The translations under genes and the position numbers were made by a program. Shown in pieces: positions 51,894 to 60,295 of a stretch of DNA of 64,000 nt. The stretch covers positions 1-64,000 of the forward strand of contig CAWBGE010000025.1 in NCBI GenBank assembly GCA_963788185.1. The letters run 5' to 3'. The stretch's first letter is position 1. Each line of letters opens with the position of its first letter. Source of the DNA: CAIWHR01 sp963788185 (GTDB lineage: Bacteria > Pseudomonadota > Gammaproteobacteria > Burkholderiales > Casimicrobiaceae). The notes below the pieces were generated by a model. The model was not told the origin of the DNA, did not search any database, and saw only the letters and a program-made list of their open reading frames with translations.

Positions 51894-52319
51894 ATGGCAA
51901 CGGCAATCACGCAAGACGAAATCAACTCCGTATTCCCGACCGTCGCAGGAATGGTGGCCGATGCGCTGGGCTGCGAACTCGCCGAGGTGAAGCCCGACGC
52001 GTCGCTGATCGAGGATCTCGGCGCGGAGTCGATCGACTTCCTCGACATGGTGTTTCGGCTCGAACGCGCGTTCAAGGTCAAGATCCCGCGCGGCAAGATC
52101 GTCGAGAATGCCCGCGGCACGCTGACCGAAAGCGAGTTCGAGCAGAATGGCGTCATCACCGAAGCCGGCATGGCGCAATTGAGGAGTTACATGTCCGAAG
52201 TTCCGGCCGACCGCTTCAAGACGCCGACCAAGGTCAAGGAGATCCCCCGCCTGTTCACGCCGGTCACCTTCTGCAAGCTCGTGATCAGTGCACAGCGGGA
52301 AACCAAGGCCGCGGGCTGA
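51894..52319 (+). CDS. Acyl carrier protein with C-terminal extension
   Basis: A 141-aa ACP. The phosphopantetheine Ser46 lies in EDLGAESIDFLDMVFRLE. The core ACP fold fits residues 5-90. The additional C-terminal region (about 90-141, RSYMSEVPADRFKTPTKVKE and FTPVTFCKLVIS) is absent from housekeeping AcpP (about 78 aa) and may dock a partner enzyme. It starts five bases after the FabG-type gene. Confidence 0.87.
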   Translation: MATAITQDEINSVFPTVAGMVADALGCELAEVKPDASLIEDLGAESIDFLDMVFRLERAFKVKIPRGKIVENARGTLTESEFEQNGVITEAGMAQLRSYMSEVPADRFKTPTKVKEIPRLFTPVTFCKLVISAQRETKAAG

Positions 52320-52329
52320 CGGAACCAAA

Positions 52330-53193
52330 ATGGGGGCTGACCCCGATTTCCATTTCGCCGCGTTTTCGTTCGTCGATCGCATCGACGAATTCGAACCGTC
52401 CAGACGTGCGCGCGGCCGCTTCCTGGTCCCCGCAGCGCTATCGGCGTTTCCAGCCTGCCTCGTCGCCGAAGCGGTCGGACAGCTCGCCGCCTGGGTCGCG
52501 ATGCAAGCCGTGGACTTTCGCGGCCGCCCCGTGGCGGCGCTGGCCGGCGAAACGCGATTCCTGGCGCCCGTTGCCCCGGGCTCGACGCTGGAACTCGCGG
52601 CCGACATCGAGAGCTGCGACGACGACGCCGTCTCGTACGCGGGCTGGGCCGCGGTCGACGGCCGGCGCGTGATCGAACTCGACGATTGCTTCGGCCCGCT
52701 GCTGCCCACCGCGGAGTTCGACGCGCCGGAAGCCTTGCGCGACCGCCTCGCGCTGCTCCGCGGCGAAGGCGCTCCGCCCGCGCGGTTTCGCGGCATCGAC
52801 GCACCCGTGGTGACACCCGCAGGAGGCGAACGCGGACAATCGCGGCGCGCGACGCTTGCGGTGCCCGCGACGGCCCCTTTCTTCGCCGACCACTTCCCGC
52901 GCCGGCCGGTGTTTCCCGCGACGCTGCTGCTCGATGCCGGCATCACGCTGGCGCTCCAACTTGCATCCGAGCTGCCCGCCTGGCCGGCGGGAACGCCGCT
53001 GCGCGTCGTCAACATGACGCGCGTCAAGGTGCGCTCGTTCACGCCGCCCGGGCAGCATCTCGACCTCGCGGTCAGCCTGCAGGAGTCCGCCCGCGATCGC
53101 GCCTCGATTGCGCTCGCCGTCAGCGGCGATGAGAAGAGTGTCGCCACCGCGCGGGTCGAGATCCGCGCCGGTGCCGAGGAGAACTGCCGATGA
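52330..53193 (+). CDS. Double-hotdog 3-hydroxyacyl-ACP dehydratase
   Basis: A 287-aa protein made of two FabZ/FabA-like hotdog halves. The N-half (1-120) aligns at FSFVDRIDEFEP and SAFPACLVAEAVGQ; it keeps the catalytic Glu47 but has Val33 where His is expected. The C-half (150-280) has FFADHFPRRPVFPATLLLDA with His188 and Asp202. In FabZ dimers one site is built from His of one chain and Glu of the other, so His188 and Glu47 could form a single composite site. A palindrome-like GGGGGCTGACCCC overlaps the start codon region, and an upstream in-frame start at 52288 inside the ACP gene is also possible. Confidence 0.82.
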   Translation: MGADPDFHFAAFSFVDRIDEFEPSRRARGRFLVPAALSAFPACLVAEAVGQLAAWVAMQAVDFRGRPVAALAGETRFLAPVAPGSTLELAADIESCDDDAVSYAGWAAVDGRRVIELDDCFGPLLPTAEFDAPEALRDRLALLRGEGAPPARFRGIDAPVVTPAGGERGQSRRATLAVPATAPFFADHFPRRPVFPATLLLDAGITLALQLASELPAWPAGTPLRVVNMTRVKVRSFTPPGQHLDLAVSLQESARDRASIALAVSGDEKSVATARVEIRAGAEENCR

Positions 53194-54503
53194 AGAGCCC
53201 CCGTCGCGTCGCCATCACCGGCATCGGCCTGGTGACGCCCGTCGGCAACGACGTTCCGGCCACGTGGAGCGCGCTCCTCGAAGGCCGGAGCGGCGGTGCG
53301 CCGATCACCATTTTCGATGCCAGCGGCTTCCCGGTGCGCATCGCTGCCGAAGTCAAGGATTTCGACGACGCCGCGGCCGGCGATCGCAAGCTGCGCAAGC
53401 TCTCGACGCGCCCGCATCGCTTCGCGCTGGCGGCGGCGGAAGAGGCCTTTGTCGACGCGGGGCTGCGACCGACGCCGGACACGGCGACACGCTGGGGCTG
53501 CGCCGTCGGTGCCGGCATGATGACGTCCGAGTACGTCGACCTCGCCGTCACGCACGCGCACGCCGGCGCCGAAGGCACGCTGGACGCGGGGCTCCTGCTG
53601 ACCGACACGGCGGCCAACGACCCGCTGGTGTTCTGCCGCAGCCAGGCCACCGCCGGCATTGCGCTGCTGACGCGTCGCTACGGCATCCGCGGCTACGCGA
53701 CATCGGTGCACACGGCCTGCGCGTCGGGCGGACAGGCGATCGGCACCGCGTTGAAGCTCATCCGCCGCGGCGCCGTCGACTGCGCGCTTGCCGGCGGCTT
53801 CGATTCGATGATCAGCCCGGTCGGACTGGCCGGATTCTGCCTGCTGTCGGCCGTATCGCCCGACAACGACACGCCGCAGCGCGCGAGCCGTCCGTTCGAT
53901 CTCACGCGCAACGGCTTTCTGCTCGGCGAAGGCGCCGGATTCCTGGTGCTCGAGGAATGGACGTCGGCGCGCCGGCGCGGAGCGCGTATCTACGCCGAGC
54001 TTGCCGGCGACGGCAACTCGCTGTCGTCGTACCGGATCACCGATTCACCGCCCGACGGCGACGGGCCGATCCAGGCGATGCGCGCGGCGCTGGCCGACGC
54101 AGGGGCCGCGCCCGGCGACGTCGATTACCTGAACGCGCACGGCACGTCGACGCCGATGAACGACAGGAGCGAGAGCGCCGCGACGCACGTGGTGTTCGGC
54201 GACGACGTGGCACGGGTCAGCGTCAGCTCCACCAAGAGCACGATGGGCCATCTGATCGCCGCAGCGGGAGCCGTCGAGGTCGGCGCCTGCGCGCTGGCGA
54301 TCGCGAAGGGCGAAATGCCGATCAACGCCAACTATCGCGAGCCCGATCCCGACTGCAGTCTCAACCTCGTCGTCGGCACGCCGCGTCGCCAGCGGATCCG
54401 CGTCGCGATGTCGAATTCTTTCGGCTTCGGCGGCTCGAACAGCTGCATCGTGCTGCGCCATCCCGAGGAAGTCGACGGCGAACCCGCCGCCGCGGCGCCC
54501 TGA
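53190..54503 (+). CDS. Beta-ketoacyl-ACP synthase (active ketosynthase)
   Basis: A 437-aa FabF/FabB-like thiolase-fold enzyme. The Cys-His-His triad is intact: Cys177 in VHTACASGG, His317 in NAHGTST and His354 in STMGHLIAAAG. SFGFGGSN near the C-terminus is the Phe gate region. ATGA overlap with the dehydratase gene. It would carry out chain extension with the adjacent Cys-less partner. Confidence 0.92.
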   Translation: MKSPRRVAITGIGLVTPVGNDVPATWSALLEGRSGGAPITIFDASGFPVRIAAEVKDFDDAAAGDRKLRKLSTRPHRFALAAAEEAFVDAGLRPTPDTATRWGCAVGAGMMTSEYVDLAVTHAHAGAEGTLDAGLLLTDTAANDPLVFCRSQATAGIALLTRRYGIRGYATSVHTACASGGQAIGTALKLIRRGAVDCALAGGFDSMISPVGLAGFCLLSAVSPDNDTPQRASRPFDLTRNGFLLGEGAGFLVLEEWTSARRRGARIYAELAGDGNSLSSYRITDSPPDGDGPIQAMRAALADAGAAPGDVDYLNAHGTSTPMNDRSESAATHVVFGDDVARVSVSSTKSTMGHLIAAAGAVEVGACALAIAKGEMPINANYREPDPDCSLNLVVGTPRRQRIRVAMSNSFGFGGSNSCIVLRHPEEVDGEPAAAAP

Positions 54504-54521
54504 ACCCACCGGATCGACAGC

Positions 54522-55802
54522 ATGCAGGCAAAGCCCACCAAAGTCGTCGTCACCGCCACCGGCGCCGTTTGCGCGGCGGGCATGGAGCCCGACGCGATCC
54601 TCGATGCGATGCTGGCCGGCAAATCGGCGATCGGCCCGATCACCCAGTGGGACACCACCGGCTGGCCGGTGCGCGATGCCGGGGAAATCGCCGACTTCAA
54701 CGCCCGCGCGCTGGTCGAAGACCGCAAGCTGCACAAGCTCATCCGCCGCAGCGACCTCCTGGGCCTGTACGCCGCGGGGCGGGCGATCGACGGCTCGGCC
54801 ATCATCGATCATCGCGCCACGCTCGACGATGCTGCCGCGGCCGTCTACAGCGACCGCTCGGGCGTTTACGTGGGTTCGGGCGGAGGCAATTACCAGAATC
54901 AGTACGACTTCTTCCCGCTGATGACCGAGGCCAGGGGCGAGCTGCCGGCGTTCGGGCGCGAGCTTGCCAGCACCGTCAACCCGATGTGGCTGCTGCGCAC
55001 GCTGCCCAACAACGTGCTCGGACACATCGGCATCCAGCATGGCCTGAAGGGTCCCAACGCCTGCATCACCAACCACAGCGTAGGCGGCACGCTGGCGATC
55101 ATCGAGGCCGCGGAAGCCTTGCGCCACGGCGAGGCCGATCGCGCCGTTGCCGTCGGCCACGAAGCCCCGATCGAGCCGCAGATGCAGCTCTACTATCACC
55201 GGATGGGCCTCCTCGCCACGCGCGGGCTCCTGCCCTTCGATGCCCGTCACGACGGCAGCCTGTTCGGCGAGGGCGCTGCTGCGCTGATGCTCGAGACCGC
55301 CGCGTCGGCCGCCGAGCGTGGCGCTCGCGTGCTGGGCGAGATCCTCGGTGGCGGCTATGCCTGCGAGGCCGAAGGTCTGGTCGGAATCCGCGACGACGGC
55401 GACGGCGTCGCGCGCGCGATCGGGCAGGCGCTCGCCGACGCGAACCTGCACCCCGCCGACATCGGCATGATCGTCGCGCACGGCAACGGCACGCCGGCAT
55501 CCGATCGCTCCGAGGCCGCCGCGATCGCCCGCGTCTTCGGCGACGCGCCGCCGCCGGTGACGGCTTTCAAGTGGGCGTTCGGCCACCTGATCGCGGCGGC
55601 CGGCATCCTGGATGCGGTCCTCGCCCTCGCCGCCCTCGCGCGCGGCATCGTGCCGGGGATCGCGACCTACGTGTCGCCCGACCCCGCTTCCGCTCCGCTG
55701 CCGCTGTCGTCGCACACGGTGCGCGCGAGCAGCAACGTGGCGCTGGTGCTTTGCCGCGGCTTCGCCGCCACCGACGCGGCCGTGATCGTCCGTGGCGCGT
55801 AG
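54522..55802 (+). CDS. Ketosynthase-like protein with Ser in place of the catalytic Cys (chain-length-factor-like)
   Basis: A 426-aa KS fold. Aligning to the neighbour from the conserved Gly before the nucleophile loop to the Gly of RHGEAD places Ser186 (TNHSVGG) at the Cys177 position. His320 (AHGNGT) and His355 (FGHLIAAAG) are kept. Loss of Cys next to an intact KS is the KS/CLF pattern of type II polyketide and aryl polyene synthases, where the Cys-less partner sets chain length. Alternatively it is a decarboxylase like KSQ, or a Ser-dependent KS. Confidence 0.85.
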   Translation: MQAKPTKVVVTATGAVCAAGMEPDAILDAMLAGKSAIGPITQWDTTGWPVRDAGEIADFNARALVEDRKLHKLIRRSDLLGLYAAGRAIDGSAIIDHRATLDDAAAAVYSDRSGVYVGSGGGNYQNQYDFFPLMTEARGELPAFGRELASTVNPMWLLRTLPNNVLGHIGIQHGLKGPNACITNHSVGGTLAIIEAAEALRHGEADRAVAVGHEAPIEPQMQLYYHRMGLLATRGLLPFDARHDGSLFGEGAAALMLETAASAAERGARVLGEILGGGYACEAEGLVGIRDDGDGVARAIGQALADANLHPADIGMIVAHGNGTPASDRSEAAAIARVFGDAPPPVTAFKWAFGHLIAAAGILDAVLALAALARGIVPGIATYVSPDPASAPLPLSSHTVRASSNVALVLCRGFAATDAAVIVRGA

Positions 55803-55817
55803 CGGCGCAGCTGCAGG

Positions 55818-57044
55818 ATGACGGCCGCCGCCACGCCGGCCAGCCGCTGCGGCATCGACAACGTCGAGATCGCCCGCATCGAGCGACTGCTTGCCGACAC
55901 GCCGGTTGCCGATCTCGCGAAGCTCTTCTCGGCGCAGGAACTCGCCGACGCCGGCACCGGCCCGGGACGTGCGGCAAGCCTCGCCGCCCGCTTCGCGGCG
56001 AAGGAATCGTGCCTGAAGCTCTTTCCCCGCGAAGCCGCGCTCGGCCGTATCGTGGCCGCCGACTTCTCGGTGGTCCGCGACAACTACGGCGCGCCGCAGC
56101 TCGAACTGAGCGCGCCGGCGCAGCAGGTGCTGGACCGCCATCGCGTCGCGCGCATCGCGCTGTCGCTCACGCACGACCGGCACACCGCGTCGGCGATCGC
56201 GATGCCCGAATCGGCGACGGTGGCGGCGCCGCTTTCGGGCCGCATGCTGTACCGCCTGTTTCCGTTCCGGCGCGAGGTGATTCGCGCCAACCTGCGGCGC
56301 GTCTACGGCGACGCGCTCGACGACGCCGGGATCACGGCGCTCGCGCAGGCCCACTACGGCCACCTGTGGCAGCTGCTGGGCGAGTTCCTGAAGTTTCGCT
56401 GGCTGTCCCCGGCTGCAAAGAAGGCATTGGTGCGGGTCGAGAACCTCGACGCCTTCGTCAAGGCGCAGGCGCAGGGCAAAGGCATCCTCATCCTCACCGG
56501 GCACTTCGGCAACTGGGAAGTCGCCACCATCGCCGGAATCGGCAACTACCCCGAGGTGCAGGGGCGCTTCCACTTCGTCCGCCGTCCGGTGAAGCCGCCC
56601 TGGCTCGAGCGCATCGTCACCCGCCGCTTCAATGAGGCGGGCTTCGGCGTCTTCCCCAAGCGCGGGTCGCTCGACGCGATGCTGGAGAAGCTCGAGCAGG
56701 GGGACGCCATCGTGTTCCCGTTCGACCAGCACGCGCGGCCTCCGGACGGAATCGAAAGCGAATTCTTCGACCACCCGGCCTGGACGTTCAAGAGCCTCGC
56801 GATCATCGCGCTCGCCACCGGCGCACCGGTGCTTCCGGCGACGAGCTGGCGCGAACCGGACGGCCGGCACGTGCTGCGCTTCGAGGACGCGTTGATGCCG
56901 ATCGAGCACGAGGACACGGGAGAGGCGATCCGCATCAACACCCGCGCCTACAACGCGAAGCTCGAACAACTGGTGCTGCGCCGCCCCGAGCAGTGGTACT
57001 GGATGCACAAGAGGTGGAAGAAGGTCGAACGCAGGAAGCGCTGA
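55818..57044 (+). CDS. Fusion of 4'-phosphopantetheinyl transferase and LpxL-type acyltransferase
   Basis: A 408-aa two-domain protein. Residues 1-130 are AcpS-like: CGIDNVEIARIERLL with the metal-binding Asp14, and FAAKESCLKLF with Glu63. Residues 140-408 are an LpxL/HtrB-type lysophospholipid acyltransferase: the HX4E motif is TGHFGNWE (His229, Glu234), with VFPFDQHA and the end PEQWYWMHKRWKK as in lipid A lauroyl transferases. One protein would activate the ACP and move its acyl chain to a lipid acceptor. Both domains look complete. Fifteen-base gap to the KS-like gene; last gene of the operon. Confidence 0.87.
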   Translation: MTAAATPASRCGIDNVEIARIERLLADTPVADLAKLFSAQELADAGTGPGRAASLAARFAAKESCLKLFPREAALGRIVAADFSVVRDNYGAPQLELSAPAQQVLDRHRVARIALSLTHDRHTASAIAMPESATVAAPLSGRMLYRLFPFRREVIRANLRRVYGDALDDAGITALAQAHYGHLWQLLGEFLKFRWLSPAAKKALVRVENLDAFVKAQAQGKGILILTGHFGNWEVATIAGIGNYPEVQGRFHFVRRPVKPPWLERIVTRRFNEAGFGVFPKRGSLDAMLEKLEQGDAIVFPFDQHARPPDGIESEFFDHPAWTFKSLAIIALATGAPVLPATSWREPDGRHVLRFEDALMPIEHEDTGEAIRINTRAYNAKLEQLVLRRPEQWYWMHKRWKKVERRKR

Positions 57045-57061
57045 CCGGCACGCGGTCGTGG

Positions 57062-58081
57062 CTACCGCAGCCGCTCGGCCAGCGCGGCGAACACCGCCGC
57101 ATCGTCGAGGTCCGCCACGGCACGCGGCGCGCACAGCACGGCCGCGCGCGGCCCCTGCGGCCCCCAGCGTTCGGGCGACGCCAGCGCCGTGGGCCGGGCA
57201 AACAGCGCGACGACGCCGCCTGCGCTCATCGACGCGATGTGCATCAGTCCGCCGTCGGGCAGCAGGCAGGTGCGGGCAAGGTCGACCACGCCCACCGCCA
57301 GCGGCAGCCCCTCGGGGATGAGCCGCAGCGATGGCCCGGCCCGGGCGGCCACGTCGCGCGCGAGCGCCTCGCTGCCCGGATACAGCCGATTGCCCGCGTC
57401 GCCCGGCGTGTACTGCAACGCGGTGGCCAGCCCCCACTCGCGTTCGAGCCGCGCGGCCCAGCGCAACACCTGATCGGCCGCGGGCTGCTTCTCGGCTTCG
57501 CGCGCGCCCAGGCCGATGACGACGTAGCGGCCCGGCGCAAGGTCCACGCTCGCAAGCCAGGCCGCGGCGGCGGCACGCCAGGCCGGCGGCGTCTCGAAAC
57601 GGGGGATCGGCGAAGTCGGCGGGAGCGCGATCGAGAGCGGCGCGCTCTGGCCGAGCATCCGCGCGACTTCATGCCCCGCCGCGGGCGGCGGCAGCGGGTC
57701 GGTGAGGCGGCGGCCATAGCGTCCGGGATCCGCAGCATAGGCAATCGTCCTCGCCGCGCGAACCGCCAGCGCGCGCCGGATCGCCCGCGGCGACTCGTCG
57801 CCGCCCGCCGCGATGGCCACGTCGAAACGCTCCCGCCGCAGCGCGACGAACTGCCGGAGCTGGCTCAGCACGGCGCCGATCCGAATGCGCCCTCCATGGC
57901 GCGTGCGCGAATAGGTCCACACCCGCTCGACATCGGGGTTTCCGGTCACCACCCACGCGTTGTAGTCGTTGGCGAGGACGTGCACGCGCGCGCCTGGCAC
58001 CGCCCGCGACAGATGGGCAATCAGCGGCGTCGTCAGCAGGAGATCCCCGATCTTGTCCCGCTTGACGATCAGGATCTTCAC
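57062..58081 (-). CDS. Glycosyltransferase family 9, heptosyltransferase type
   Basis: A 339-aa GT9 enzyme. MKILIVKRDKIGDLLLTTPLIAHL is the N-terminus (GTG start at 58081) with the conserved Asp, and CLLPDGGLMHIASMSAGGVVALFA stands where other GT9 proteins have DTGxxHxA. It overlaps the msbA 3' end by four bases and runs opposite to the lipid operon, to which it is convergent (17 bp apart). Probably adds heptose or another sugar to the LPS core. Confidence 0.86.
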   Translation of the reverse strand: MKILIVKRDKIGDLLLTTPLIAHLSRAVPGARVHVLANDYNAWVVTGNPDVERVWTYSRTRHGGRIRIGAVLSQLRQFVALRRERFDVAIAAGGDESPRAIRRALAVRAARTIAYAADPGRYGRRLTDPLPPPAAGHEVARMLGQSAPLSIALPPTSPIPRFETPPAWRAAAAAWLASVDLAPGRYVVIGLGAREAEKQPAADQVLRWAARLEREWGLATALQYTPGDAGNRLYPGSEALARDVAARAGPSLRLIPEGLPLAVGVVDLARTCLLPDGGLMHIASMSAGGVVALFARPTALASPERWGPQGPRAAVLCAPRAVADLDDAAVFAALAERLR

Positions 58082-59860
58082 GGCTCGGCGGCGCCGTTGT
58101 CCGAGAACTGGCGCGAGTGCAGCCGCGCGTACAACCCGCCCCGCGCGAGCAGCGCCGCGTGCGCGCCGACCTCCGCGATCCGCCCGTCCTCCAGCACGAC
58201 GATGCGGTCGCAGTGCTCGATCGTGGACAGCCGGTGGGCGATGACGATCGTCGTGCGCCCGCGCATCAGCTGATCGAGCGCCGCCTGGATCAGGCGTTCG
58301 GATTCGGTGTCGAGCGCCGAGGTCGCCTCGTCGAGGATCAGGATCGGCGCATCCTTGAGAATGGCGCGCGCGATCGCGATCCGCTGCCGCTGCCCGCCGG
58401 ACAGCCGGATGCCGCGCTCGCCGACGACGGTGTCGAGGTCATCGGGCTGCTGGCGGATGAAGTCGAGCGCATTGGCCGCCGCCGCCGCCCGCTCGATCGC
58501 CTCGCGCGGCGCGCCAGCCATCGTCCCGTAGGCGATATTGGCGGCGATCGTGTCGTTGAAGAGGACGATGTCCTGGCTCACCAGCGCGATCTGCCGGCGC
58601 AGATCGGCGAGCCGGATCGACTGCAGATCCTGGCCGTCGAGCAGCACCCGGCCCGAAGCTCGGGGTATAGAAGCGGGGAATGAGATTGACCAGCGAGGTC
58701 TTGCCGCCGCCGGAAGGCCCGACCAGCGCGATCGACTCGCCGGGGACGATGTCCAGATCGACGCCATCGAGCGCCGCCCGGGCGCCATCGGCATAACGCA
58801 GCGTCACCGATTCGAACCGCAGGCCGCCGCTGGCGCGCTCGAGCGTCGCCGTTCCGGCGTCGATCTCGGGCTTTGCGTCGATCAGCGCAAACACGCTCTC
58901 CGCCGCGGTCACCCCGCGCTGGATGACACCGTTGACGTTCGACAGCGTCTTCAGCTGGTTCATGAGCTGCATCAGCGCGAAGATGTAGGTGATGAAATCA
59001 CCGGCGCCGTATTTGCCACCGGCACTCTGCCGGATCGCCAGCCAGAGGATCATCGCGATGGCGAAGGAGACGATGATCTGGTTGATCGGCGTGCCCAGCG
59101 CCGCCGCCGCCGCCTGCTTCGCGCTGGCGAGGCGCAGCTTGTCGGCCGCTCCGCGCAGCCGATCGCTCTCGTAACGTTCACCGCCGAACACCTTGACCAC
59201 GCGATGCGCGCCGATGGCTTCCTCGAGCACGTGGGTGAGCGTCCCCATGCGTTCCTGGACCAGCCCGCTGACGCGCTTCAGCCGCTTGCTGATCTTGCGG
59301 ATGGCGATGCCGACCAGCGGAAACGCCGCGAACGCGATCAGCGTCAGCTGCCAGTTCATGTACAGCAGATAGGTCAGCATGAACGTGATCGTCAGCGTGC
59401 TGCGGATGCTGGCCGTCACCGCCTCCGAGGCGGCAGCGGCCACCTGCTGGGCGTCGAACGTGACCTTCGACAGCAGATACCCGGCCGAAGTCGCGTCGTA
59501 GAACGGCGTCGCCATGCGCAGCAGGTGATCGGAAGCCTCGCAGCGCAGGTCGAACACCACGCGCGAACCGATCCAGGCAAGGCCGTATTCGCTGATGTAG
59601 GATCCGACCCCGCGCAACACGAACACGCCGACGATCATCAGCGGCAGCCATCGGGTGTTCTCGGCGTCGACCTGGCCGATGTTGTTCAGCAGCGGCTGGA
59701 TGATCCGCAGCATCAGCACGTCGGTCGAGGCGACCAGCAGCATGCCGACGACCGCAACCGAGAACACGCCCTTGTACGGACGCACGTAGCCCAGCAGCCG
59801 GCGATAGAGTTTCAAGCGAGGGGGCGGGTCGGGCGTGGCGGGAGGCGGTGGGATCGCCAA
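58078..59860 (-). pseudogene. msbA: Lipid A export ATPase MsbA, interrupted by a frameshift
   Basis: An ABC half-transporter that flips lipid A-core across the inner membrane. Residues 1-330 hold six membrane helices; the Walker A GPSGGGKTS is intact. Near 58660 the frame changes: after LVNLIPRFYTP the correct continuation (ASGRVLLDGQDLQSIRLADL) is one frame over. One extra base (T on the plus strand) explains it. Signature LSGGQRQRIAIARA and Walker B ILILDEATSALD lie downstream in the second frame. Corrected length is about 593 aa, normal for MsbA. The start is a TTG at 59860 or later. As msbA is usually essential, a sequencing error is as likely as a true mutation. Confidence 0.85.
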
Positions 59861-59922
59861 CGAGGGCCTTCGATTATAGCGGATGCCTCAAGTGCGGCTG
59901 TCGGCCAGCGGAGGGGGTCCGC

Positions 59923-59928
59923 TATAAT
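59923..59928 (+). promoter_or_regulatory. Possible -10 box before the ferredoxin gene
   Basis: TATAAT followed by CGG, 58 bases before the ATG at 59987. It lies between the divergent msbA and ferredoxin genes. No clear -35. Confidence 0.35.
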
Positions 59929-59986
59929 CGGCCGACCTGCCGGCGCCGCGATACGGCGCCGTCGCCGACCTTCCCGCCGGATCCCC

Positions 59987-60295
59987 ATGAGCCACTTCCA
60001 GCGTCACGTCTTCTTCTGCTGCAACCAGCGCGAAGCCCCCGAGACCTGCTGCAACAACCAGGGAGCCACGGAACTCCACGCCCATGCCAAGGACCGCGTC
60101 AAGGCGCTGGGCTTGAACGGAAAGGGCAAGGTACGGATCAATCGCGCCGGCTGCCTCGACCGCTGCGAGGAAGGCCCCGTGCTGGTCGTCTATCCGGAGG
60201 CGGTCTGGTACACGTACGTCGACCGCGCCGACATCGACGAGATCATCGACCGTCACGTCGTCAATGGTGAAATCGTCGAGAGGCTGCGGATTTGA
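59987..60295 (+). CDS. Thioredoxin-like [2Fe-2S] ferredoxin
   Basis: A 102-aa ferredoxin of the thioredoxin-fold type (as in NADH dehydrogenase subunit E and Aquifex ferredoxin). Cluster Cys are likely among FFCCNQ, ETCCNNQG, AGCLDRC; typical CX(n)C...CXXXC arrangement fits. VLVVYPEAVWYTYVDRADIDEIIDRH is the fold's C-terminal half. Electron partner unknown. TTGA overlap with the next gene suggests coupling. Confidence 0.87.
   Translation: MSHFQRHVFFCCNQREAPETCCNNQGATELHAHAKDRVKALGLNGKGKVRINRAGCLDRCEEGPVLVVYPEAVWYTYVDRADIDEIIDRHVVNGEIVERLRI

Noticed and set aside
53108..56635. A 1175-residue open frame on the plus strand across the KS genes
   Set aside because: It is Arg/Pro/Ala-rich without family motifs and lies out of frame with two clear ketosynthase genes; long shadow frames are common in GC-rich DNA.
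46317..57044. Aryl polyene gene cluster
   Set aside because: KS/CLF, KR, DH and ACP fit, but the ammonia lyase, aromatic AMP-ligase, thioesterase, LolA and MMPL genes are not seen, and an enoyl reductase is present, which does not fit a polyene.
54045..57437. A 1130-residue open frame on the minus strand
   Set aside because: It is antisense to the KS, KS-like and PPTase-acyltransferase genes and has no recognisable domain.
58078..58794. The C-terminal msbA part as a separate short ABC ATPase gene
   Set aside because: Before position 58660 its frame is a shadow; joined to the upstream frame it gives one normal-length MsbA.
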